This document shows, in pieces, positions 9,616 through 16,222 of a DNA stretch of 64,000 bases. The stretch comes from Acinetobacter lanii (GTDB lineage: Bacteria; Pseudomonadota; Gammaproteobacteria; Pseudomonadales; Moraxellaceae): the NCBI RefSeq assembly GCF_011578285.1, contig NZ_CP049916.1, positions 682,001-746,000 of the forward strand, written 5' to 3'. The notes beneath the pieces were generated by a model, which ran no database searches, was not told the DNA's origin, and saw only the letters and a list, made by a program, of their open reading frames with translations. The translations under genes and the position numbers were made by a program. Each line of letters opens with the position of its first letter. Within the stretch, counting starts at the first letter, position 1.

Positions 9616-9678
9616 CTCACGTCTTTATATTCTTCTATATAAAGTCACCAACGGATCCTTTTTAGGGGTCCGTTTTTT
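9616..9678 (+). ncRNA. Candidate small RNA with two hairpins upstream of tnsA
   Basis: Between tnsA and the next gene there is no plausible coding sequence longer than ten codons, but there is a compact transcription unit. A promoter-like pair (9581-9609) is followed by a perfect 8-bp hairpin (CTTTATAT at 9623-9630, ATATAAAG at 9637-9644) and then by an intrinsic terminator (9651-9678). A transcript of roughly 65-75 nt would consist almost entirely of these two stems. It lies opposite in direction to the tns operon. A ten-codon reading frame starting with ATG at 9610 follows a GGAG and could instead be a leader peptide. Family unknown. Confidence 0.4.
9651..9678 (+). terminator. Intrinsic terminator
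   Basis: ACGGATCC (9651-9658) pairs with GGGTCCGT (9666-9673), with one G-T wobble, and is followed by a run of six T. It is oriented to end a plus-strand transcript; no plus-strand gene precedes it except the small-RNA candidate. Confidence 0.7.
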
Positions 9679-9779
9679 ATTGAATTTTTCTCTAGTTTTA
9701 CATAATTACTCCAATGGTTTTTCTGAGTATTTAGAACTTTGGTGGTGCGTGAACAAGACGTAACAATAATTTCACGCAA

Positions 9780-9965
9780 CTAATAATCATCTTTAATTCC
9801 TAATTTAACTGCGATTTTGTGGCTCTCTCCTCGGATAGGAGGTCTATTCATTTTCAAGACTCTATATACCAATTCTGGTGGAAAGTTATTCTCTTTAGCC
9901 CAATCTGAAAAGGACCTCCCTTGCTTTCGAAATTCTGTTTTAACTTGCTCAATAGATTTAGCCAT
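9780..9965 (-). CDS. Small DNA-binding protein, BcepMu gp16-like
   Basis: The product is 61 residues if started at the ATG at 9965 (MAKSIEQVKTEFRKQG); the upstream in-frame start would add a poor hydrophobic leader. The pattern FRKQGRSFSDWAKENNFPPELVYRVL...RGESHKIAVKLG resembles the BcepMu gp16 family of small phage-associated helix-turn-helix proteins. These usually act as regulators in phages and transposable elements. Its position between tnsA and the cargo fits a regulator of the element. No target site was identified. Confidence 0.6.
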   Translation of the reverse strand: MAKSIEQVKTEFRKQGRSFSDWAKENNFPPELVYRVLKMNRPPIRGESHKIAVKLGIKDDY

Positions 9966-10088
9966 ACTGTAGAAACTTGTAAAATATAGGAGGAAATTTA
10001 GTTTCAAAAAAAAATTAAATCAAGCTATTTTTTAAATTAATTTGTTGTTTTTTAAGTAAATTTTTTTAAAATGATTATCTTGGTGTTT

Positions 10089-10571
10089 TCATAATATTTT
10101 TAAAAAACTATCTAAAATATTTAGTTTTGCTCTTTTTTTCTCTCCATCTAAATCAATTTTTTGATCTAAATTTATAAATTCCGAATTAAGTTCTGGATAT
10201 TTTAATAAGAGTTCATACAAGTACTCTTTTTGAGTATTTAAGCTAATTATGTTTTTGTTTATTAAATCTTTTTCAATCTCTATGACGCTTTTTAAGCGGG
10301 TATTTAAAAAATGATTTCTGTTCTGTTTCAGTTTCTCAGTTTCGCTATAAAGAAATATACGACTGTTACTTTCTGACCTTTTAAAACTCAAGAATCCATG
10401 ACGTAATAAGGTTCTTAAAGATGCATATATGTGCGATGCATGAATGGTAGAATTTTTTCCTTTAAGATTTTGAATATTTTTTAAAAACATTTTCGCTTCC
10501 CACTCATGGATTTCATTTTGAAGAAAAACTTTTTCAAACTTTTCTGCGTATGGAAGATAAAATTGAAACAT
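10089..10571 (-). CDS. Hypothetical protein, possible winged-helix regulator
   Basis: I do not recognise the family. The 160-residue product starts at the ATG at 10571; a longer frame to 10667 exists, but a good promoter (10603-10631) lies inside that extension, so the short form is more likely. Residues around 50-85 (ASHIYASLRTLLRHGFLSF and onward) look like a recognition helix followed by a beta wing. The C-terminal half is Lys/Glu/Leu-rich helix. It is strongly AT-rich. It is divergent from the XRE regulator gene at 10668, and the two start codons are only about 100 bp apart, so they may control each other. Confidence 0.45.
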   Translation of the reverse strand: MFQFYLPYAEKFEKVFLQNEIHEWEAKMFLKNIQNLKGKNSTIHASHIYASLRTLLRHGFLSFKRSESNSRIFLYSETEKLKQNRNHFLNTRLKSVIEIEKDLINKNIISLNTQKEYLYELLLKYPELNSEFINLDQKIDLDGEKKRAKLNILDSFLKIL

Positions 10572-10602
10572 AGCTATTAAATCTTTCTGATAAAAAAAGG
10601 AG

Positions 10603-10631
10603 ATTATAATCCGTGGATATATAGTCCTCAA
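10603..10631 (-). promoter_or_regulatory. Sigma-70-type promoter
   Basis: On the minus strand TTGAGG (10631-10626) and a perfect TATAAT (10608-10603) are 17 bp apart. The promoter would start transcription just before the ATG at 10571. Confidence 0.6.
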
Positions 10632-10667
10632 TTGGTGATATTTCTGTTTTTGAGTAGTTAGTTGCAA

Positions 10668-10874
10668 ATGTCAGAATTATCAGTAGCGATCGGTCAATTA
10701 ATCCGCAATAGACGAACACAACAAAAGTTAACTCAGGAATCTCTTGCCCTTCAGTCTGGGATAGATCGTAGTTATATGGGACGTATTGAACGTGGTGAGG
10801 TTAATCTCACTGTTGAAAAAATTTATGAAATTGCTATTGTGTTGAAAGTTAGTGCCAAAGAATTACTACCTTAA
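10668..10874 (+). CDS. XRE-family helix-turn-helix regulator
   Basis: The 68-residue protein is a single Cro/C1-type HTH domain: QLIRNRRTQQKLTQESLALQSGIDRSYMGRIERGEVNLT carries the usual helix 2-turn-helix 3 pattern. Such single-domain proteins resemble controller (C) proteins of restriction-modification systems and regulators of mobile elements. An in-frame TTG at 10662 is an alternative start; ATG at 10668 was preferred. It overlaps the 3' end of the HAD gene by 9 bp in convergent orientation and is divergent from the gene at 10571. Target unknown. Confidence 0.75.
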   Translation: MSELSVAIGQLIRNRRTQQKLTQESLALQSGIDRSYMGRIERGEVNLTVEKIYEIAIVLKVSAKELLP

Positions 10875-11474
10875 AATTAAATCACCTATTACATTCAATA
10901 GTTTTTGGTCTTTATGACGCTCAATGAGTCTTGCTGACATTCCTAAAGAAATGGGTGTTTCAACATCTAAAACTGGGTGATCTCCAATAAATAGCATTTC
11001 AGACATTTCACAGCCGAAATGCGTCTTAATGGTTTCATAAATTTGCTGCTCAGGTTTTATAGTTCCAACTTCATAACTAAACACAATTGCATCAAATAAA
11101 CTAGGAAGTAGTATTTTGAGTTGTTTACCATAAGGCATAGCTAAATTGGAGCAAAGTGCAATTTTGAAACCATTTTGTTTTAAAGTTTGAAGCGTAGGTA
11201 TTGTATCTTCATAGAGTTCAATTGTACTTAATTCAAGCTGAAGATCATTGTTTATGTCCTTTAAAAGTTGTATTGGAAGCTCTTCTCCAAAAAGCATAGC
11301 TAATTGTGAAATATCAATAGCATTTGACATAATAATACTTGCATCTTTTGTGCTTGGCTTACGACCGTTGGCTTTTAGCCACTTCATCAGTTTACGATAC
11401 GGAGATCTGCTTGTACTTATTTTTACAAGCGTTCCGAAAGCATCAAAAACAACAACTTTAGGAAAGTGATTCAT
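10866..11474 (-). CDS. HAD-superfamily hydrolase
   Basis: The 202-residue protein carries the HAD motifs. Motif I is VVFDAFGTLV (residues 8-17), where the first Asp is the nucleophile and the usual DxD second Asp is replaced by Phe-Gly after DA. Motif II is LCSNLA, motif III is the Lys in GTIKPEQQIY, and motif IV is FIGDHPVLDVE. DxFGT-type members include haloacid dehalogenases and nucleotide or sugar phosphatases; the substrate cannot be told. It lies 120 bp after the CBASS effector gene on the same strand, behind a probable terminator, so it is not clearly part of the CBASS operon. No HAD protein is a standard CBASS component to my knowledge. Confidence 0.75.
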   Translation of the reverse strand: MNHFPKVVVFDAFGTLVKISTSRSPYRKLMKWLKANGRKPSTKDASIIMSNAIDISQLAMLFGEELPIQLLKDINNDLQLELSTIELYEDTIPTLQTLKQNGFKIALCSNLAMPYGKQLKILLPSLFDAIVFSYEVGTIKPEQQIYETIKTHFGCEMSEMLFIGDHPVLDVETPISLGMSARLIERHKDQKLLNVIGDLILR

Positions 11475-11560
11475 GATTTCAACAATAGATACGAAGTTTA
11501 TACTGTGTTTAGTTTAGCAAAGATTAAAAATACAATTTGATTCATTCTATATTTTCAAAA

Positions 11561-11589
11561 TTAAAAGGCTCAGAATATTCTCTAAGCCT
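11561..11589 (-). terminator. Probable terminator of the CBASS operon
   Basis: Read on the minus strand, a 9-bp stem (11589-11581 with 11574-11566, one wobble) with a six-base loop is followed by TTTTAATTTT. It begins six bases after the effector stop codon. Confidence 0.55.
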
Positions 11590-12180
11590 ATTTTTCAAAC
11601 AGGCATAAGTTTATTACCCTGTTCTGTACTATTAATTCTTAATACTGGTTGTATACCATCACCTTTAAAATCATAAACTATGACATCAGGATGATTTTTA
11701 TCGATCCCTTGACCTATTGCGACACATGCAGCATTTGGAGCAATGACAAGTAGGTGGACCAATGCTATTCCATAGTCACTTTTTAGTTTTATTAACAGTT
11801 TTTGGATTTGTGCTGTTAGAATCTTTACATTTTTAGGATGAGGGATACTTTGGCCACCTCTATATTGTTCTAGGTTCGTAATTTCGATAATTTGTATATT
11901 CTTTTCTTCTGCTATAGCTCTAGCTGTTTGTTGTAAAGGTTCTGCAATTGCTGTGGCATGAATACATAATACTATTTCAGATTGTTTCTCGAGATTATCT
12001 AAACCAGTGACTTCATTTATTGGATCAATCATAGCAGTACTAGGCCATTCCCATTTTTGAGTGTCTCTTGATTTAAACATAGGAATAAACTCTCCTTTAT
12101 TTCCCAAGAGTGCTCCTAATCCAATCAAAGCTGGCATAGGACCAAATGCGAATATTGCGGCCTTATGATTGTGGTGCTGA

Positions 12181-12188
12181 GTTTGTCT
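12181..12188. repeat. 8-bp target-site duplication of the IS66 element, left copy
   Basis: GTTTGTCT directly before the left IS end is repeated exactly at 14741-14748 after the right end. Eight base pairs is the usual duplication length for IS66-family elements. Confidence 0.95.
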
Positions 12189-12269
12189 GTAAGCGTCCGC
12201 TGAGCCCCACTTTTCCTGACTCATTAATACCGCGATAGTGTCCACTAAAATTTAAGTGGACACCTATTT

Positions 12270-12698
12270 ATGGATTTAAAGACAGTTATAGACACTGCAC
12301 CAACGCTAAAAAAGCCCCGTCGAACCTTCACGGCTGAATTTAAACATCAACTTATTCAGCAATGCCAGCAGCCAGATACATCGGTGGCTAAGGTCGCAAT
12401 GCAACATCAGATCAATGCCAATCTGTTGCATAAATGGATTCGTCAGTCCAGATCAATGGTTCCATCATTAACAATCTCATCCATTCCACAGACCGACTTC
12501 CTTCCCGTCATTCTTCACCCGACGCCAGTCAAACAAGAAGCACCTCCGCCACCTGTGCCAGAGAAGAAAGCTACCGCTCATATCAGGATTCCATTACATG
12601 ATGAACAAGGTTCCGTAAGGGATCAGATGATCGAAATCGAATGGCCGGTGGAGTCTGCAACTGAATTACTGCTTTTACTTCAGGGCTTGATCAAATGA
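12270..12698 (+). CDS. tnpA: IS66 accessory protein TnpA
   Basis: The 142-residue protein begins with a helix-turn-helix of the IS66 OrfA/IS3 OrfA type (RRTFTAEFKHQLIQQC through NANLLHKWIRQSR, residues ~13-55). It is followed by a Pro-rich linker and a short C-terminal segment. It likely binds the IS ends. The stop codon overlaps the start of tnpB by 4 bp (ATGA), which is usual for this family. Confidence 0.9.
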   Translation: MDLKTVIDTAPTLKKPRRTFTAEFKHQLIQQCQQPDTSVAKVAMQHQINANLLHKWIRQSRSMVPSLTISSIPQTDFLPVILHPTPVKQEAPPPPVPEKKATAHIRIPLHDEQGSVRDQMIEIEWPVESATELLLLLQGLIK

Positions 12699-13030
12699 TC
12701 CGTATCGATGAAATCTGGTTGTCTACCCAGCCCATGGACATGCGTGCGGGTATGGATACGGCCATGGCGCAGATTATGAAAGCCTTTGGCTCAATCAAAC
12801 CGCATTGCGCCTACCTGTTCTGTAATAAACGTGGTCATCGTATGAAAGTGCTGGTACATGATGGACTGGGCATCTGGCTGTGTGCCAGGCGGCTGGAACA
12901 GGGAAAATTCCACTGGGCTAAAGTTCACCAGGGTGAAAACGTAGCTCTCAGTCCAGAACAGTTACAGGCACTAATTCAGGGTTTGCCCTGGCAGCGCATT
13001 GGACGACAGCAAGTGGTAACAATGCTCTAA
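12695..13030 (+). CDS. tnpB: IS66 Orf2-family protein TnpB
   Basis: The 111-residue protein has the conserved IS66 Orf2 signature: WLSTQPMDMRAGMDT near the N-terminus, LFCNKRGHRMKVLVHDGLGIW in the middle and the RRLEQGKFHW segment. It is required for IS66 transposition, but its biochemical role is unknown. It has the full family length and is translationally coupled to tnpA. Confidence 0.95.
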   Translation: MIRIDEIWLSTQPMDMRAGMDTAMAQIMKAFGSIKPHCAYLFCNKRGHRMKVLVHDGLGIWLCARRLEQGKFHWAKVHQGENVALSPEQLQALIQGLPWQRIGRQQVVTML

Positions 13031-13104
13031 ACTAGGCTGCTACATTCTGCTATTCTCCAAACGTTCTATTTCCTCTGCGTCATGACCTCAGGCATACTGC
13101 GGTC

Positions 13105-14709
13105 ATGAAAATGCTGCCTGATTTAAGCCAACTCACCCATGAACAACTGCTGGAATTTACCCGGCAGTTGGCGATGCAGCATAAGTCTCTGGCACAATCA
13201 AATCAAGAATTAGAAAAATCAAACCAGCAATTGGATGCCAAAGTTCAGCATCTTTCTATTCTCAATCAAAAATACGAGCATGAACTGGCGCTGTTTAAAA
13301 ATCATAAATTCGGCAGTAAAAACGAACATCTTACCGCAAAACAAATCCATCTATGGGACGAAGCGGTCGAAGAAGATATCGCAGCCGTTGATCTAGAATT
13401 AGAACGATTAAATGCAGATAAAACCGATGCAGTGACACAGAAAGCCACAGTCAACAAACCTAAACGTCGACTGCTGCCAGATCATCTACACACCATCCGT
13501 ATTGAGCATGAACCTGCATCAACCCAATGCAGTTGTGGCTGCCAGTTACGTCGTATCGGCGAAGATATCAGTGAAAAACTGCATTTCAGACCGGCACAGT
13601 TCTACAAGGAACAGCATGTCCGTGGCAAATGGGTCTGTGATCAGTGCGACACTCTGACTCAGCAAGCGATGCCTGCCTATGTGATTGATAAAGGCATTGC
13701 TTCACCTGAATTGCTCAGCCATGTGCTGGTATCGAAGTATGCCGATCATTTGCCGCTGTACCGTCAGCGCCTGATCTATCAGCGGGCGGGCATTGATCTG
13801 TCCAGATCTACTTTATCTGACTGGATTGGTCGCTGCGGTGTGGAACTGGAACCTCTGGCCAATGCCTTAAAACAGGTGGTGCTGCAACAGCGGGTGATCC
13901 ATGCCGATGAAACGCCGGTCACCATCATGCGGATGGGTGATGATGAGAAAAAACCGAAGAAAGGTTATGTCTGGGCCTATGCCACTACACAGTACAATCC
14001 AGTTCAGGCAGTGATCTATGACTTTCAGGATAGTCGTTCAGGTCAGCATGCTGAAGCGTTCCTGAATGGCTGGCAGGGTCATCTGGTCTGTGATGATTAC
14101 AGTGGTTATAAAGCACGCTTTAAATCAGGCCAGGTCATTGAGGTGGGCTGCATGGCACATGCACGTCGTAAATTCCATGAACTGTATGTGACCGGGAAAA
14201 GTCAGATCGCTGAACAGGCATTAGTGCTGATTCAGAAACTGTATGCCATAGAAGCAGAACTCAGGAAAAAGACCGATGGTACAGCAGAACATCGCCGCGA
14301 ATACCGGCAACAGCATAGCCAAACGGTGATGCAACAACTGTATGAATGGCTCAGCCAACATTATCTGGCGGTGCCATCGAGTTCTCCAACTGCCAAGGCG
14401 ATCAATTACAGCCTAAAACGTTGGCAGGCACTCTGCCGCTATCTGGATGATGGCAATTTGCCTATAGATAATAACTGGATTGAAAATCAGATGCGCCCCT
14501 GGGCGTTGGGACGTAAGAACTGGCTGTTTGCTGGCTCGCTGCGCAGCGGCCAACGAGCTGCCAATATCATGACTTTAATCCAGTCAGCAAAGCTGAATGG
14601 ACTGGATCCGTATGCCTATTTAAGTGATGTGCTGAAAAGGCTGCCGACGCATAAAGTCACCCAAATAGAAGAATTACTGCCACACCGCTGGAAATCCGAC
14701 CAAAATTAA
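13105..14709 (+). CDS. tnpC: IS66 transposase TnpC
   Basis: The 534-residue transposase has a coiled coil at ~25-65 and a zinc-binding segment with CSCGC (~142-146) and CDQC (178-181). The DDE catalytic core shows D268 in IHADETPV, D330/D331 in VCDDYSGY and E459 in NNWIENQMRPWALGRKNW. The last motif is diagnostic for IS66. The C-terminal IS66_C region (AANIMTLIQSAKLNG) is complete. It lies 74 bp after tnpB and has no frameshift, so it should be active. Confidence 0.95.
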   Translation: MKMLPDLSQLTHEQLLEFTRQLAMQHKSLAQSNQELEKSNQQLDAKVQHLSILNQKYEHELALFKNHKFGSKNEHLTAKQIHLWDEAVEEDIAAVDLELERLNADKTDAVTQKATVNKPKRRLLPDHLHTIRIEHEPASTQCSCGCQLRRIGEDISEKLHFRPAQFYKEQHVRGKWVCDQCDTLTQQAMPAYVIDKGIASPELLSHVLVSKYADHLPLYRQRLIYQRAGIDLSRSTLSDWIGRCGVELEPLANALKQVVLQQRVIHADETPVTIMRMGDDEKKPKKGYVWAYATTQYNPVQAVIYDFQDSRSGQHAEAFLNGWQGHLVCDDYSGYKARFKSGQVIEVGCMAHARRKFHELYVTGKSQIAEQALVLIQKLYAIEAELRKKTDGTAEHRREYRQQHSQTVMQQLYEWLSQHYLAVPSSSPTAKAINYSLKRWQALCRYLDDGNLPIDNNWIENQMRPWALGRKNWLFAGSLRSGQRAANIMTLIQSAKLNGLDPYAYLSDVLKRLPTHKVTQIEELLPHRWKSDQN

Positions 14710-14740
14710 AAAATAGGCATGGGATTCAGCGGACGCTTAC

Positions 14741-14748
14741 GTTTGTCT
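14741..14748. repeat. 8-bp target-site duplication of the IS66 element, right copy
   Basis: GTTTGTCT follows the right inverted repeat and matches 12181-12188 exactly. On the minus strand it encodes the R-Q-T codons of the effector gene. Confidence 0.95.
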
Positions 14749-15748
14749 TAGAATTATATTAGCTTCTGTTTCAATACATTGTATAAAAGCTTGATCAAAT
14801 AAATCAGGATGAGGTATTGAGCATTGAGGAATTAAAGCACCATTAATTCTGTAATTTAAAGGATATAAACTAGTTGAAATTTCTTTTAAATCAGGTGTTG
14901 AAGATACATTCCCATGAACTGGCCATAAAATGGAATATACTTGAATTGGTTCAAAGGCTAGAGCATCTAATAATTTTTCAGAATTTGTCTTATGCATTTC
15001 TCTCATTTTATTTAGAGTGAGAGCATCATATTCTGCAGCTGCTACTTTATCTATTAGGCGATGATGTTTGTCACAGAGTAGAAGAACATTTTCTGCTTTA
15101 TTTGAAAGTGCTTCTGAAAGGTACGGTAATCCTCTTTCTCCATTATCTGAAGAGGCGATATTGTGTGCGTTATATGCATAGTTGCCTTTTCGCCCAGTTA
15201 GTTTGTCAATATTTAAGTTTTCTCCACATCCTGTAAACATACAACGGCCATGACTATCTAACATCACTTGGTGAATAGTTTTGCTAGTAAATGGATTGCC
15301 TCTTCCTGTTTTGATTTCATTACTATAAAAAGTTGTAATGAATTGAGATTTTTCAGTTTTGTTTTTAAGTACAATTGATGTGAAGTGGTAGTTAGCCCAA
15401 AGATCTTGTAAAAGGTTAAGATTGATAACTTCCTGATGGGTTATTTGTTTATCAGGAATAGATCGAACTTCGAGTGATTTTCTAGGTCCTAGAATGTACT
15501 CGACAAATTCTAAAAATTCATTTTTATTCAAATTTACACGGAAGGCTGATTGTAATTCCTCAGTTTTGTAGATAAGAAAAATTAAATTATCTCTTGTACT
15601 ATCCCTTAAAAGCGTGACTTTATCCCAAGTTAAAATAGGCTTTACATGATCAATAAAGGCTTTAGCAAGTATTAGACTATCAAAGGGAAGGTGTTTGGTT
15701 TGAATGAGATCTAATGTTAGCTCAGAAGATGTAATATTCATAAAGTAA

Positions 15749-16222
15749 TTAAAACCTAATGACAGAAGCAGTATTCAGTAAATTTTTTTTGAAACGAAAA
15801 ATTTTAATTTCCTGGACTCCAACGATAATAAAAAATAAATTTCGATCTACATTTCTTGCTATACAGTGTTTCCAGTCCTCCTCATCAATGCTAGATTGAA
15901 TTGGTATGTTTTGGGGATGGCTATGCCATGTACCCAAATAAACAGATGTACCATTAGATTCTTTATACTTTTTATCGAGAAACTTCTGGTGAAATGGATC
16001 TTTCATCACAAAGTTATATCTAGTTCTAATGTCTAGTTCTTGTGGGGTAGTAACGAATTCTAGTTGAAAGACTTGAGTACCTTGAATTTGATGTCCTATT
16101 AATATTCCGCAAGCTTCTTTAGCTTCAGATGAGATTTGACGATACTGTTCCCATATTTCAATGATATCTTTATTGATATGAACAGTAGCGTCAGAAACAT
16201 GAACAGTTAATTGGTCATTCAT
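15749..16222 (-). CDS. cap3: CBASS Cap3 JAMM-type deconjugating protease
   Basis: The 157-residue protein has the JAB1/MPN/MOV34 zinc-protease signature: E36 in EACGILIG and H100-S-H102-P through S110 and D113 (WHSHPQNIPIQSSIDEED). In type II CBASS, Cap3 cleaves the conjugate that Cap2 forms on the CD-NTase and so counteracts or recycles it. The ATG at 16222 overlaps the end of cap2 by 8 bp and was preferred over the in-frame GTG at 16234. The effector gene starts 7 bp after its stop. All metal ligands are present, so this protein appears functional. Confidence 0.9.
   Translation of the reverse strand: MNDQLTVHVSDATVHINKDIIEIWEQYRQISSEAKEACGILIGHQIQGTQVFQLEFVTTPQELDIRTRYNFVMKDPFHQKFLDKKYKESNGTSVYLGTWHSHPQNIPIQSSIDEEDWKHCIARNVDRNLFFIIVGVQEIKIFRFKKNLLNTASVIRF

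Larger units (their letters stand above)
12189..14740 (+). mobile_element. IS66-family insertion sequence, complete (2552 bp)
   Basis: The ends are imperfect inverted repeats. The left end reads GTAAGCGTCCGCTGAGCCCCA, and the right end read inward is GTAAGCGTCCGCTGA followed by ATCCCA, so 15 terminal bases are identical. The element carries the three standard IS66 genes (tnpA, tnpB, tnpC), all intact, and is flanked by an exact 8-bp duplication. It is inserted in the CBASS effector gene, in the opposite orientation. The base composition is visibly more GC-rich than the surrounding island, which indicates an independent origin. Everything needed for transposition seems present. Confidence 0.95.
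11595..15741 (-). pseudogene. cap5: HNH-SAVED CBASS effector (Cap5-like), disrupted by IS66
   Basis: Before insertion this was one gene of about 528 codons. The 5' part (15741-14741) encodes residues 1-334. An unrecognised extension of ~150 residues is followed by an HNH nuclease domain (about 151-260) with C167/C172, H193 in YNAHNIAS, N218 and the C223-H226/H227 cluster. The 3' part (12188-11595) encodes the SAVED ligand-binding domain (AIFAFGPMPALIGLGALLG, LLVIAPNAACVAIGQG and so on). The IS at 12189-14740 adds a stop (TAA) straight after residue 334, so the truncated product keeps the HNH but loses most of SAVED. Excising the IS and one GTTTGTCT copy gives R-Q-T-Q-H-H in one frame. In Cap5 effectors a cyclic oligonucleotide bound by SAVED activates DNA degradation; that coupling should be lost here. 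Confidence 0.85.

Noticed and set aside
11595-12245. A 216-codon frame starting at 12245 as a separate SAVED-like gene
   Set aside because: Its first 19 codons lie in the IS66 end and the next three (R-Q-T) in the duplicated target site. It is the 3' fragment of the disrupted effector gene, not an independent gene.
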